Below the pieces are notes generated by a model that had not been told where the DNA came from, did not search any database, and saw nothing but the letters and a program-made list of their open reading frames with translations. A stretch of DNA of 64,000 nt, taken from Microbacterium sp. SLBN-154 (GTDB lineage: Bacteria; Actinomycetota; Actinomycetes; Actinomycetales; Microbacteriaceae). The stretch spans positions 1,116,001-1,180,000 of the forward strand of contig NZ_VFNL01000001.1 of the NCBI RefSeq assembly GCF_006715565.1, given 5' to 3'. Position numbers and translations under genes: made by a program. This document shows positions 41,149 to 50,658 of this stretch, piece by piece. Numbering within the stretch: the first letter of the stretch is position 1; each line of letters starts with the position of its first letter.

Positions 41149-41173
41149 CGAACTGTACGTAAGTACGTAATAT
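41146..41173 (+). promoter_or_regulatory. Leaderless promoter with TACGTA operator pair
   Basis: Two self-palindromic TACGTA boxes (41156-41161 and 41164-41169) separated by AG sit between a weak -35-like GTGACG (41146) and a -10 TAATAT (41168-41173). The ATG at 41180 falls where transcription would begin, so the mRNA is probably leaderless and autorepressed. Confidence 0.6.
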
Positions 41174-41179
41174 CGAAGA

Positions 41180-41755
41180 ATGGATGCGACTGCACTCGAC
41201 GAGCTACGCCAGGAGGTCGCTGCGCTCGCCGCTCGGCTCAGCGCCCTCGAAGCCGCAGCCGCCGCGGCTCCCGCGCCCGCCGCCGCGGATCCCGCGCCCG
41301 CCGCCTCTCCCGGCCCCGGCCCCGGTCTCGACCCCGAGACCTTCTGGGCCCTCTACGGACTCCAAGCCCGCCTCGCCGACCACCCGAGCACGACCGACGG
41401 CGCGGTGATGCTGGTCGGCTCGGTCCGCCTGCCCGACGGCGGCGGCGACGTGGTCTGGCAGCAGGCGTTCGGCACCGAGGGGCTCATCGCTGCGGAGTGG
41501 TCCGCTCATGCCGCCACGCTCGCCGCGCTGGGTCATCCGGTCCGCATCGAGCTGTTGCGGCAGATCCTCGCCGGCCGACACACCACGGCCGAGCTCGCCA
41601 CCCTCGACGACCTCGGGACCACCGGCCAGCTCCACCATCACCTCCGCCAGCTCGTCGCGGCCGGCTGGGTGCGTCAGAGCGGACGCGGCAGCTACGAGGT
41701 GCCGGCCACGCGTGTCGTGCCGCTCCTCGCCGTCATCGCGGGGGCGGAGCGATGA
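41180..41755 (+). CDS. ArsR-like winged-helix regulator
   Basis: A 191-residue regulator. The N-terminus has a coiled-coil-like helix (LDELRQEVAALAARLSALEA) and an Ala/Pro-rich linker, and the C-terminal 85 residues form an ArsR winged helix: LAALGHPVRIELLRQILAG, the recognition helix TTGQLHHHLRQLVAAG, and wing VRQSGRGSYEVP. No Cys metal site is visible. It is coupled (ATGA) to the M23 peptidase gene, which it probably regulates together with itself. Confidence 0.8.
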   Translation: MDATALDELRQEVAALAARLSALEAAAAAAPAPAAADPAPAASPGPGPGLDPETFWALYGLQARLADHPSTTDGAVMLVGSVRLPDGGGDVVWQQAFGTEGLIAAEWSAHAATLAALGHPVRIELLRQILAGRHTTAELATLDDLGTTGQLHHHLRQLVAAGWVRQSGRGSYEVPATRVVPLLAVIAGAER

Positions 41756-42603
41756 CCCGCGTCATCCTCGCCCTGTATCGCGTGCGGGGCGTCCTCTACT
41801 ATCCGGCCGCCGCAGTGCTCGTTCTCCTCGCCCTCTCGGCCGCACTCTTCCGCGACGTCGAGGCGCCCGTGGTGCGCGCCGTCGTCGCGACGCTGACGGT
41901 GCTCGCGCTCCCGGCGGTGGTCGTCGCGGTGCTGTGCGTCCTGCTCTCGGTGCTGGCGCCGCGTCTTCTTCCCGAAAGGGAGCGGATGACGGTGGCCCCG
42001 CCCGTCCGCGGACGATGGCTGGCCGTCAACAGCCCCGCCACCAAGGTGCCGAGCCATGGCGTCCGAGCGTGGGGGCAGGCGTATGCGATCGACCTGGTGA
42101 GCGAGCCGACCGACGGTGCACGCCCCGCGTTCGGTGAGGGACCTGCCATGCGCCCGCCCGCGGACTACCCCGCTTTCGGTGCACCGGTGTTCGCGATGAT
42201 CGACGGCACCGTCGTGCGACGCGTCGACGGCATGCGCGACCACCGGTCGCGATCGAGCCTGCTCGCCTTCGCCTACATGATGATCGAGGGGATGCTGCGA
42301 GAACTCGGCGGTGCGCGCTTCATCCTCGGCAACCACGTCGTCATCCGAAGCGAGGGTGGCGTGTGCGCGGTGGTCGCGCATCTCCAGCGCGGATCAGTCG
42401 CCGTTCAGGTGGGCGACCGGGTGCGCGCGGGCGACGTGATCGCCCGGTGCGGCAACTCCGGCAACACCAGCGAGCCGCACGTGCATGCTCAGCTCATGGA
42501 CCGCGCGTCGGTGTGGACAGGGCAGGGCGTGCCGCTGGCATTCGCCGTCGACGGTTCGGCGGAGATGCCCGCCGATGGCGAGCACCTGGTCGTCGCCGGG
42601 TGA
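41752..42603 (+). CDS. Membrane-anchored M23 (LytM-type) peptidase homologue
   Basis: A 283-residue protein with two membrane segments (about 13-67), then an external LytM-like domain. The zinc-type residues appear as HGVRAWGQAYAIDL (His and Asp) and the final PHVHAQL motif, with GNHVVIRSEGG and GDVIARCGNSGN between. It may cleave peptidoglycan cross-links, though the spacing of the first His is looser than in classical LytM. Translationally coupled to the ArsR-like gene. Confidence 0.8.
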   Translation: MTRVILALYRVRGVLYYPAAAVLVLLALSAALFRDVEAPVVRAVVATLTVLALPAVVVAVLCVLLSVLAPRLLPERERMTVAPPVRGRWLAVNSPATKVPSHGVRAWGQAYAIDLVSEPTDGARPAFGEGPAMRPPADYPAFGAPVFAMIDGTVVRRVDGMRDHRSRSSLLAFAYMMIEGMLRELGGARFILGNHVVIRSEGGVCAVVAHLQRGSVAVQVGDRVRAGDVIARCGNSGNTSEPHVHAQLMDRASVWTGQGVPLAFAVDGSAEMPADGEHLVVAG

Positions 42604-42682
42604 GGGGCCCGCGTACGTTCGGCCACGCCCCGCGCACCCGCTCGAGTGGCGGCCGGCGTGTCGCCCTGGCTAGCCTGGACGG

Positions 42683-44458
42683 ATGGCTGACACCCGAAAG
42701 GCCATGACGGCCGACCCCGCCCGGCACTCGACCATCAAACGATGGGTCTTCTGGCCTGCCGCGACGATCGCCCTGGCCTTCAGCGCCTTCGCGCTCCTCG
42801 CCCCCGACCTCGCGGAGGCGTCGTTCGGCGCCATCCAGACGAGCATCGTCAACGCCTTCAACTGGTACTACGTGCTGATCGCGGCCTTCTTCGTCGCGTT
42901 CGCGCTGTTCCTCGGATTCAGCCGATTCGGCGACATCCGCCTCGGTCGCGACGATGACAAGCCGGAGTTCTCCCTCGGCGCCTGGTTCTCGCTTCTCTTC
43001 GCCGCCGGAATGGGCATCGGGCTGGTGTTCTACGGGGTGAGCGAACCCCTCAGCCACTTCGTCTCACCCCGGCCCGGCGTCGCCGGCACCCCCGAACAGC
43101 TCGCGCAGGCGGCGCTCAGCCAGACCTATCTCCACTGGGGCGTGCAGGCCTGGTCGATCTACGTGATCGTCGGGCTGAGCCTCGCCTATGCGATCCACCG
43201 CCGCAGGCGTCCGATCTCCATCCGATGGGCCCTCGAACCGCTTCTCGGCGACCGGGTCCGCGGCGGCTGGGGGAACGCCATCGACGCCATCGCGCTCGTC
43301 GGCACCCTCTTCGGGGTCGCCACCTCGCTCGGCCTCGGTGTGCTGCAGATCTCCGCCGGCCTCGACTTCGCCGGCCTGATCGAGCCGAGTGAGCCGATCC
43401 AGCTCGCCATCATCGGCGTCATCTCGGTGCTCGTGCTCATCTCGGTGCTCTCGGGCGTCACCCGGGGCATGAAGTGGCTGTCGTCGTTCAACCTCATCCT
43501 CGCCGGCATCCTCGTTCTCTATCTGCTCGTCTTCGGGCAGACCGAGTTCCTGCTGCGCGAGTGGGTGCAGTCGATCGGCAACTACATCCAGAACTTCGTC
43601 GGACTGTCGTTCAACGTCACCGCCTTCCAGGGCGAGGCGGGCGAGTCATGGCAGGCCAGCTGGACCTCCTTCTACTGGGGCTGGTGGATCGCCTGGGCGC
43701 CGTTCGTCGGCATCTTCATCGCCCGCATCTCGCGAGGCCGAACCGTGCGTCAGTTCGTGATGGGCGTCATCATCGTGCCGACGCTCGTGACGCTGCTGTG
43801 GTTCGCCGTCCTCGGCGGGTCGGCGATCTACCTCGAACTCACTCAGCCGGGATCGCTCACCGGGGCCGACGGCTCGGTCGATGTCAACACCGCGCTGTTC
43901 CAGCTGCTGCAGTTCCTTCCCGGCACCCCGGTGCTCACGGCCGGTGTGCTGCTGCTCATCACGATCTTCTTCGTGACCTCGGCCGACTCCGGAGCCCTCG
44001 TCATGGGCATGATCGCCACCGGCGGCGACATCAACCCGAAGCGCTGGGTGCGGGTGTTCTTCACCCTCACCACCGCCGTCCTCGCGGGCGCGCTGCTCGT
44101 GACCGGAGGCCTGCAGGCCCTCCAGACCGCGGCGATCATCATCGCGCTCCCCTTCAGTGTCGTGATGCTCATGATGTGCTGGTCGACCGTCGTCGCCTTC
44201 AGTCGCGAGCGGCGGGCGTACGAGCGCGCAGCGCGCGCGCAGTTCGTCGACCAGATCGGCGAGTACTACGGCCTCGAGGTCGAGGAGCCCTCCTCGGCGG
44301 GCGTCGTCCACGAGCCGTCGTGGCTGCGGCGCGTCTCGTCCCGTCTCACCGGCCGTCCCGTCTCGACCGGCGAGGTTTCCGAGAACGGGGTGGAGAAATC
44401 GGATGCCGCGGAGCCGGCCGATGACGACGACGCCCACCTCGCTCGCAGCGAGAACTGA
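42683..44458 (+). CDS. BCCT-family betaine/choline/carnitine transporter
   Basis: A 591-residue sodium- or proton-coupled osmolyte importer with 12 membrane segments. Family marks include FAAGMGIGLVFYGVSEPL, WGVQAWSIYVIVGL and the Trp-rich substrate box YWGWWIAWAPFVGIFIARIS. A 90-residue charged C-terminal tail could sense osmotic stress as in BetP. A possible -10 TAGCCT 6 bp before the ATG suggests a leaderless transcript. It is followed by a 21-bp repeat array. Confidence 0.92.
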   Translation: MADTRKAMTADPARHSTIKRWVFWPAATIALAFSAFALLAPDLAEASFGAIQTSIVNAFNWYYVLIAAFFVAFALFLGFSRFGDIRLGRDDDKPEFSLGAWFSLLFAAGMGIGLVFYGVSEPLSHFVSPRPGVAGTPEQLAQAALSQTYLHWGVQAWSIYVIVGLSLAYAIHRRRRPISIRWALEPLLGDRVRGGWGNAIDAIALVGTLFGVATSLGLGVLQISAGLDFAGLIEPSEPIQLAIIGVISVLVLISVLSGVTRGMKWLSSFNLILAGILVLYLLVFGQTEFLLREWVQSIGNYIQNFVGLSFNVTAFQGEAGESWQASWTSFYWGWWIAWAPFVGIFIARISRGRTVRQFVMGVIIVPTLVTLLWFAVLGGSAIYLELTQPGSLTGADGSVDVNTALFQLLQFLPGTPVLTAGVLLLITIFFVTSADSGALVMGMIATGGDINPKRWVRVFFTLTTAVLAGALLVTGGLQALQTAAIIIALPFSVVMLMMCWSTVVAFSRERRAYERAARAQFVDQIGEYYGLEVEEPSSAGVVHEPSWLRRVSSRLTGRPVSTGEVSENGVEKSDAAEPADDDDAHLARSEN

Positions 44459-44459
44459 C

Positions 44460-44550
44460 GAGTGCACCCTCGCGGGAGGGAAGTGCACCCTCGCGGGGGT
44501 GGAGTGCACCCTCGCCGGTGGGGAGTGCACCCTCGCGGGCGGGGTGGGGG
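44460..44550. repeat. 21-bp repeat array, four inverted units
   Basis: GCACCCTCGC units at 44464, 44485, 44506 and 44527 (exactly 21 bp apart) lie between the BCCT stop (44458) and the rplM promoter. Only the inverted orientation is present. Confidence 0.95.
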
Positions 44551-44558
44551 AGGCGGGT

Positions 44559-44729
44559 TTGGCCGTGGGGTGCGGATGACGTAAGCTAACCCTTTGGTGC
44601 GAAGTCTGCTGGCAGCGCACCGCGAACGTGAGCCCTCCACCGGCCTGTTTCCCCCGGCATCCGTCGGGATAACGACCACCGGAGCGGGATTCACGAACCA
44701 CTCCGTTCGATCAAGAAAGCAGCACTACT
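44559..44729 (+). promoter_or_regulatory. rplM-rpsI promoter and long leader
   Basis: -35 TTGGCC (44559-44564) and -10 TAAGCT (44582-44587) are 17 bp apart. The predicted leader is about 135 nt and can form a GGTGCG/CGCACC stem (44596-44601 with 44616-44621). Ribosomal-protein leaders of this kind may bind L13 for feedback control; this is inference. Confidence 0.55.
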
Positions 44730-45176
44730 GTGACGCGTACTTTCACTCCCAAGGCTGGCGAGATCCAGCGCGACTGGCTGGTCATCGACGCCACTGACGT
44801 CGTTCTCGGCCGCCTCGCCTCGCACGCCGCCGCGCTCCTGCGTGGAAAGCACAAGGCGAGCTTCGCCAACCACCTCGACTCCGGTGACTTCGTCATCATC
44901 GTCAACGCCGACAAGGTCGCCCTCACGGGCAACAAGCGCGAGCAGAAGATGGCCTACCGTCACTCGGGTTACCCGGGCGGTCTGAAGGCCGTCACCTACA
45001 CCGAGCTTCTCGAGAAGAACCCGGTCCGCGCGGTGGAGAAGGCCGTTCGCGGCATGCTCCCCAAGAACAGCCTCGGCCGTGCCCAGCTGTCCAAGCTCAA
45101 GGTGTACACCGGTGCCGAGCACCCGCACGCCGCGCAGCAGCCCAAGACGTACACCTTCGACCAGGTCGCCCAGTAA
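44730..45176 (+). CDS. rplM: 50S ribosomal protein L13
   Basis: A 148-residue ribosomal protein with GTG start at 44730. Conserved [44 protein letters not shown] and [12 protein letters not shown]. It is the first gene of the rplM-rpsI pair, standard in bacteria, 26 bp before rpsI. Length is normal. Confidence 0.98.
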   Translation: MTRTFTPKAGEIQRDWLVIDATDVVLGRLASHAAALLRGKHKASFANHLDSGDFVIIVNADKVALTGNKREQKMAYRHSGYPGGLKAVTYTELLEKNPVRAVEKAVRGMLPKNSLGRAQLSKLKVYTGAEHPHAAQQPKTYTFDQVAQ

Positions 45177-45202
45177 GCGCCGCACACATTAAGGACAGAC
45201 TC

Positions 45203-45688
45203 GTGGCGAAGATCTCCGACTCCATCGACACCGACTCCAACTTCTCGACCGAGACCCCGGTCGACACCGACGCCGCAGCCGTCGAGCGCCCCGTGCTCTC
45301 GGTCCCCGGCTCGGCCGTGGGCCGCCGCAAGCAGGCCATCGCCCGCGTGCGCCTCATCCCGGGCTCCGGCACCATCACGGTCAACGGCCGCACGTTCGAG
45401 GACTACTTCCCGAACAAGCTCCACCAGCAGCTGATCACCGACCCCTTCACGGTGCTGAACCTCACCGGCGCGTACGACGTCATCGTCCGCATCTCGGGTG
45501 GCGGCCCCTCGGGCCAGGCCGGCGCGCTGCGCCTCGGCATCGCTCGTGCGCTCAACGAGATCGACGCCGAGAACAACCGCCCGACCCTGAAGAAGGCCGG
45601 CTTCCTCTCGCGCGACGCCCGCGTCATCGAGCGCAAGAAGGCGGGTCTGAAGAAGGCCCGCAAGGCTCCGCAGTACTCCAAGCGCTGA
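45203..45688 (+). CDS. rpsI: 30S ribosomal protein S9
   Basis: A 161-residue S9 with GTG start. The N-terminal 37 residues are an acidic Asp/Thr-rich extension common in actinobacteria. The core begins [15 protein letters not shown] and ends with [12 protein letters not shown], whose basic tail reaches the P-site tRNA. It is followed 20 bp later by glmM. Confidence 0.98.
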   Translation: MAKISDSIDTDSNFSTETPVDTDAAAVERPVLSVPGSAVGRRKQAIARVRLIPGSGTITVNGRTFEDYFPNKLHQQLITDPFTVLNLTGAYDVIVRISGGGPSGQAGALRLGIARALNEIDAENNRPTLKKAGFLSRDARVIERKKAGLKKARKAPQYSKR

Positions 45689-45708
45689 TCGCGGAAACCT
45701 CCACCCGT

Positions 45709-47067
45709 ATGCCGCTCTTTGGCACGGATGGGGTGCGGGGGCTGGCCAACGGCCCCCTCACCGCCGATCTCGCACTCACCCTGGCCCAGGCGACCGCGGT
45801 CGTCCTGGGCCAGGGCCGTACCGCCGAGGCGCGTCGCGCCGCCGGCAAGCGTCTTTCCGCCGTGGTCGCCCGCGACCCGCGCGTCTCGGGAGAGTTCCTC
45901 TCCGCGGCCGTTCAGGCCGGGCTCGCGTCATCCGGAGTCGACGTGTTCGATGCCGGTGTGCTGCCCACGCCCGCCGCGGCGTTCCTCATCGCCGACATCG
46001 ACGCCGACTTCGGCGTGATGGTCTCGGCGTCGCACAACCCCGCGCCCGACAACGGCATCAAGATCTTCGCCCGTGGCGGCGTGAAGCTGCCCGACGTCGT
46101 CGAGCAGCGCATCGAGTCGGCCATGGAGTGGGACAAGCTTCAGCCGACCGGCGCCGGCGTCGGCCGGATCCGCCGGTTCGCCGACGCCGAGGACCGCTAC
46201 GTGGTGCACCTCCTGGGCTCGCTCGAGAACCGGCTCGACGGCATCCACGTCGTGCTCGACTGCGCGCACGGCGCGGCCTCGGGGGTCTCGCCCGAGACGT
46301 TCCGCGACGCCGGGGCCCGTGTCACCGTCATCGGTGCCGACCCCGACGGACTCAACATCAACGACGGGGTGGGCTCGACCCACCTGTCGCAGCTGGCTGC
46401 GGCCGTCCGCGACGCCGGAGCCGACCTCGGCATCGCGCACGACGGCGACGCCGACCGCTGTCTCGCCGTCGACGCCGAGGGCAACGTCATCGACGGCGAC
46501 CAGATCATGGCGATCCTCGCCGTGGCGATGAAGCAGCGCGGCGCGCTCGCGCGTGACACGCTCGTCGCGACCGTGATGAGCAACCTCGGCCTGCACCGCG
46601 CGATGGCCGACCACGGCATCCGCGTGCTTCAGACCGCCGTCGGCGATCGCTACGTGCTGGAGGCGATGAACGAGGGCGGCTACTCGCTCGGCGGAGAGCA
46701 GTCGGGCCACGTCATCATGAGCCGTTTCGCCACGACCGGCGACGGTCTCCTCACCGGCCTGCAGCTGGTGTCGGAGATGGCCCGGACGGGGAAGTCCCTC
46801 GCCGAGCTCGCGTCGATCATGACGGTCTACCCGCAGATCCTCGTGAACGTGAAGGATGTCGACCGTTCGCGCGCCGCGGACGACGAGGGCGTGCAGGCGG
46901 CCGTGGCCGCGGTGGCCGCCGAACTCGGCGACTCGGGCCGCGTGCTCTTGCGCCCGAGCGGCACCGAGCAGCTCGTGCGCGTGATGGTCGAGGCCGCCGA
47001 CGAGGTGACCGCGCGACGCCACGCCGAACAGCTCGCCGACGTCGTGCGGGAGCGTCTGGCGCTTTAG
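45709..47067 (+). CDS. glmM: Phosphoglucosamine mutase GlmM
   Basis: A 452-residue enzyme converting glucosamine-6-phosphate to glucosamine-1-phosphate for peptidoglycan. The phosphoserine is Ser108 in [15 protein letters not shown], the metal loop is [11 protein letters not shown] and the sugar-binding loop EQSGHVI, with [10 protein letters not shown] binding phosphate. Downstream of rpsI as in many actinobacteria. The next gene, at 47.3 kb, is separated by about 210 bp without visible features. Confidence 0.97.
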   Translation: MPLFGTDGVRGLANGPLTADLALTLAQATAVVLGQGRTAEARRAAGKRLSAVVARDPRVSGEFLSAAVQAGLASSGVDVFDAGVLPTPAAAFLIADIDADFGVMVSASHNPAPDNGIKIFARGGVKLPDVVEQRIESAMEWDKLQPTGAGVGRIRRFADAEDRYVVHLLGSLENRLDGIHVVLDCAHGAASGVSPETFRDAGARVTVIGADPDGLNINDGVGSTHLSQLAAAVRDAGADLGIAHDGDADRCLAVDAEGNVIDGDQIMAILAVAMKQRGALARDTLVATVMSNLGLHRAMADHGIRVLQTAVGDRYVLEAMNEGGYSLGGEQSGHVIMSRFATTGDGLLTGLQLVSEMARTGKSLAELASIMTVYPQILVNVKDVDRSRAADDEGVQAAVAAVAAELGDSGRVLLRPSGTEQLVRVMVEAADEVTARRHAEQLADVVRERLAL

Positions 47068-47281
47068 CGCGCGCCGACCGCCACGCGTCGCGTGCGCCGA
47101 CCACGTGCCCACCCATCCCCGCCGAACCACCGCGTCTGCGTCGAGGCGCCGTCCCCGGCAAGGTGGCTCGACGCGATCGCGGTGGCTCGCCGGGCGAGGA
47201 GGGCACGGCGGGCAGCGGGGAGCGACGGGGCACTTGTCAAGGGGCGGGCGCCCGGCATCCGCTCTTCCGTACGGTGTGCGG

Positions 47282-48655
47282 ATGCCCTCCGACGACACCG
47301 CCTCAACGTCCCCTGCCTCCGCGAAAACCATGATGCCTGCGCAGGAGGGGTCGAAGCTGCGCCGCGCCATCACCGGTCCGATGCTGTTCCTGTTCGTGCT
47401 CGGCGACGTGCTGGGCGCAGGCATCTACGCGCTGATGGGCGTGCTCGCCCTCGAGGTGGGCGGCGCCACGTGGATTCCGCTGGCGGTCGCCCTCGGGCTC
47501 GCCCTCCTGACCGCGGGGTCGTACGCCGAGCTCGTCACCAAGTACCCGCGCGCGGGCGGGTCGGCCTACTTCGCCGAAAAGGCCTACAAGAAGCCCGTGG
47601 TGTCGTTCCTCGTCGGCTTCAGCATGCTGGCCGCCGGCGTCGTGAGCGTCGCAGGCCTGTCACTCGCCTTCGCCGGCGACTACCTCTCGGCATTCGTGCC
47701 GATCGCGCCGCCGGTCGCCGCGATCGGTCTCATCGCGGTGCTGGCGCTGGTGAACATGTGGGGCATCCGCGAGTCGATGACCGGGAACATTGTGATGACG
47801 ATCATCGAGGTGTCGGGGCTCGTGCTCATCGTCGTCGCCGTCGGCCTCATGCTCGGCGGCGGGGGAGGCGACCTCTCGCGCATCGGCGAGTTCCCGGCCG
47901 GCGTGAACCCGGCGCTCGCGACCCTCGCTGCGGCGATCATCGCTTACTACTCCTTCGTCGGATTCGAGACGTCGGCGAACGTCGCCGAAGAGCTGAAGAA
48001 TCCGTCGCGGTCGTACCCGATCGCCCTCCTCGGCTCGCTCGCCGTCGCCGGCATCGTCTACGTGCTCGTGGCGATGGCGAGTGCCGCTGCGCTTCCTGCG
48101 GACGAGCTCGCCGCGTCATCCGGTCCGCTGCTGGCGGTGTTCGAGGCGACGGGCGTGCCGCTCCCGGCCGTGATCTTCAGCATCATCGCGCTCATCGCCA
48201 TCGCCAACGGGGCGCTTCTGACCTCGATCATGTCGAGTCGTCTCGCGTACGGGATGGCCGACCGCAGCCTGCTGCCCCGCGCGCTCGCGCGCGTGCTGCC
48301 CGGACGGAAGACCCCGTGGGTCGCCATCGTCGTCACGGCGGCGATCGCCGCGATGCTCACCCTGCTCGGCGATCTCGCCACGCTCGCCGAGACGGTGGTG
48401 CTGCTGCTCCTCATCGTGTTCATCTCGACTAACGTCGCCGTGCTCGTGCTGCGCCGAGACCGGGTGGAGCACCGTCACTTCCGCGTGTGGACGTGGGTCC
48501 CCGTCGCCGGGGTGCTCTCGTGCATCCTGCTCCTCACCCAGCAGAGCGCCCGGGTGTGGCTCTTCGGCGCCATCGCGCTGGCGGTCGGGCTGGCGTTGTA
48601 CGGGGTGATGCGAGCGGTGGGGGCGCGGGCTGCCGTCGACGAAGACGAGCGCTGA
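47282..48655 (+). CDS. APC-superfamily amino-acid permease
   Basis: A 457-residue permease with 12 membrane segments after a 30-residue cytoplasmic tail. Hallmarks are FVLGDVLGAGIYALMG, YPRAGGSAYFAEKAY and YYSFVGFETSANVAEELKNP. The substrate is not readable; the group includes cationic and neutral amino-acid carriers. ATG 47282 is the best start; the preceding sequence lacks protein character. Confidence 0.9.
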   Translation: MPSDDTASTSPASAKTMMPAQEGSKLRRAITGPMLFLFVLGDVLGAGIYALMGVLALEVGGATWIPLAVALGLALLTAGSYAELVTKYPRAGGSAYFAEKAYKKPVVSFLVGFSMLAAGVVSVAGLSLAFAGDYLSAFVPIAPPVAAIGLIAVLALVNMWGIRESMTGNIVMTIIEVSGLVLIVVAVGLMLGGGGGDLSRIGEFPAGVNPALATLAAAIIAYYSFVGFETSANVAEELKNPSRSYPIALLGSLAVAGIVYVLVAMASAAALPADELAASSGPLLAVFEATGVPLPAVIFSIIALIAIANGALLTSIMSSRLAYGMADRSLLPRALARVLPGRKTPWVAIVVTAAIAAMLTLLGDLATLAETVVLLLLIVFISTNVAVLVLRRDRVEHRHFRVWTWVPVAGVLSCILLLTQQSARVWLFGAIALAVGLALYGVMRAVGARAAVDEDER

Positions 48656-48667
48656 GCGCGAATCGGA

Positions 48668-50557
48668 TCAGGATGACGCGGCGGTGCGCCGTCGCAGCCG
48701 AAGGCCGATGCCCGCGGCGATGAGCGTCGCCGCAGCGCCGATGCCGAGGAGTGCAGCACCGCCGCCACCGCTGTCGGCGAGGCGGGCCGTGCCGTCCGAA
48801 TCTCCGGAAGACGCCGAGTCACCGCTGGTGCCCGGATCCACCGGCGCGACCGGTGCGGGCGGCTCTTCGAGGTCGTCGGCGACCCCGAAGACGGGGATGA
48901 CGATCGCGAGCCCGTCGGTGTCGTACCGCGGGTCGAGGTTGCCCGCAGACACGAGGGTCGTGGCGCTGTCGACGTTCGACGAGCCCGCGCCGCCGCCACC
49001 GCCTGCCGAGGAGAGTCCGCCGGCACGGCCGAAGCTGCCCCCGTTCAGGATGCCGCCACCGCCGCCGCCGCCCGCCGCGCCGTCTTTGTGATTCTCGCCG
49101 CTGTCGCCGCCGGCGCCGTTGGCGTTGCCGCCCGGGCCGCCCTTGCCGCCGAAGTCACCGCCACCGACCCCGCCCGCTCCGGCGGCACCGATCCCGCCCG
49201 GTACGAGGGTGTCGATGCCGTCACCGCCGTCGCCGCCCGGGCACGTGCAGATTCCGTCGAAGATCGGACCGCCCGCTCCGCCGCCACCGCCGGCGCCGAC
49301 GCGCGGCTCGCCTTCGCCGGTGATGAGCACAGCCGTCGAGCCGCCGCCGGTTCCCCCGTCATCGGAGGCTGTGCCGTGCTCGCCGCCGCGCCCGCCGGAG
49401 GCCCAACCGTACCCACCGTTCGCGCCGCCGCATCCGGTCACGATCTGCAGCTGCGTGCCGGCGGCCGCATCGAACCGGCCGGTCACGACAGCCCCGCTGC
49501 CACCGTCTCCACCGTCCTCGGTCGATTCGCCGCTCGCGCCGCCCGCGATCGCGAACGCGCCCGTCCCGCCCTCGGGGATGTCGAGGTCCTGGGTCGAGCC
49601 GTGGCATCCGAAGACGGTCGCCTCGCCGTTCGGGATGACGATCGCGATGCCGTTCCCGGCGTCGTTCCACGGTCCCGACGAGGTGAAGGCGGCCGTCGTC
49701 GCCACCGAGCTCGCGTACGAGGTGCCACCTGCGCCGCCGCCGGCGGCGGGATAGTCTTCATCGCCGTCGGGTGCGCCGACGCTTCCGGATCCTCCGCCCC
49801 CGCGTCCGTCGGTGGCGTAGCCGCCGCCTCCGCCGCCGGACGTCGGGAGCGGCCCGAGCGCGCTGCGCTCCTTGCCGTCATTCGTGTCCGACTCACCCGC
49901 ACCCCCACCGGGGGCGCCGTTGGGGCCATCGCTGGCGTCGGCGGTGTACCCGTCCTTCGCCGGGTTGCCGCCGGCGCCGCCCGCGCCCCCCGCGTCAGCC
50001 AGGCCGACGCTCGAGCCGCCGCCACCGCCGCCACCGCCCGCGACGGCGATGAGATCAGACGATCCGGCGTCGTAGAGCGCCGACGATCCGCCGCCCGCGC
50101 CGCCGGTCGGGGTGCCGTCGACCACCGCGTCAGCGCCGCCACCGCGTCCGCCGTCGCTGAAGCCTGTGCCTGGAGTGGCACCGCTGCCTCCGCCGCCGAG
50201 CTCGATCCCCAGCAGGTCGCCCTCGCTCACGGGGAAGGTCACGACGGTCATGCCGCCCTGTCCGCCCGGGATGCCGTCGGAACTGGACCCACCGCGCCCA
50301 CCCACGAGCACCACGGTCATGCGGCTGGTCCCCGTCGGGACGGCGACGACGTGTTCTTCGCCCGGGGTCCCCGTCACCAGGCACGCGCCGGAGCTGAAGT
50401 CGCAGTCGAAGGTGTCGGCCGCGGTGGCGGCCGTGGCAGAGCCCGCGGGAAGGACGGCGGCGAAGATCAGCCCCGTCACACCGACGAGCGCCGCCAGAAG
50501 CCTTGTCCTGCGTCCCGACAGGTCACGCCGGACATCGACCATCGCAGAGTCAGCCAT
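48668..50557 (-). CDS. Glycine-rich secreted protein with LADSG-type wall anchor
   Basis: A 629-residue surface protein. Signal peptide about 1-47, then FDCDFSSGACLVTGTPGEEH and a sequence of Gly-rich blocks with GGGGGGGG runs, GGAGGAGG and Cys-containing modules such as FGCHGSTQDLDIPEGGTGAF and TGCGGANGGYGWASGGRGGE. Two Val/Ile-rich strands, IAIVIPNGEA and LAIVIPVFG, frame parallel beta parts. The end is a Pro/Asp linker, LADSG motif, hydrophobic helix and RLRRRTAASS, the layout of a sortase (class E, LAXTG-like) substrate. ATG at 50557; the downstream ATG 50542 is an alternative. Function unknown, likely adhesive or matrix. Confidence 0.85.
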   Translation of the reverse strand: MADSAMVDVRRDLSGRRTRLLAALVGVTGLIFAAVLPAGSATAATAADTFDCDFSSGACLVTGTPGEEHVVAVPTGTSRMTVVLVGGRGGSSSDGIPGGQGGMTVVTFPVSEGDLLGIELGGGGSGATPGTGFSDGGRGGGADAVVDGTPTGGAGGGSSALYDAGSSDLIAVAGGGGGGGGSSVGLADAGGAGGAGGNPAKDGYTADASDGPNGAPGGGAGESDTNDGKERSALGPLPTSGGGGGGYATDGRGGGGSGSVGAPDGDEDYPAAGGGAGGTSYASSVATTAAFTSSGPWNDAGNGIAIVIPNGEATVFGCHGSTQDLDIPEGGTGAFAIAGGASGESTEDGGDGGSGAVVTGRFDAAAGTQLQIVTGCGGANGGYGWASGGRGGEHGTASDDGGTGGGSTAVLITGEGEPRVGAGGGGGAGGPIFDGICTCPGGDGGDGIDTLVPGGIGAAGAGGVGGGDFGGKGGPGGNANGAGGDSGENHKDGAAGGGGGGGILNGGSFGRAGGLSSAGGGGGAGSSNVDSATTLVSAGNLDPRYDTDGLAIVIPVFGVADDLEEPPAPVAPVDPGTSGDSASSGDSDGTARLADSGGGGAALLGIGAAATLIAAGIGLRLRRRTAASS

Positions 50558-50658
50558 GACCCGTTCTCCCCCAGTTGCCGCCGGGCCCCACGCCCGCGCC
50601 GTCCGTCTTCGTCCGGCCCACCCTACGATGCGAGCGCGCGGGGCGCTACGTTCGGAAG

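Noticed and set aside
23826..44550. CRISPR arrays at the 21-bp repeat clusters
   Set aside because: Units are adjacent with no unique spacers, appear in both orientations and have no cas genes nearby.
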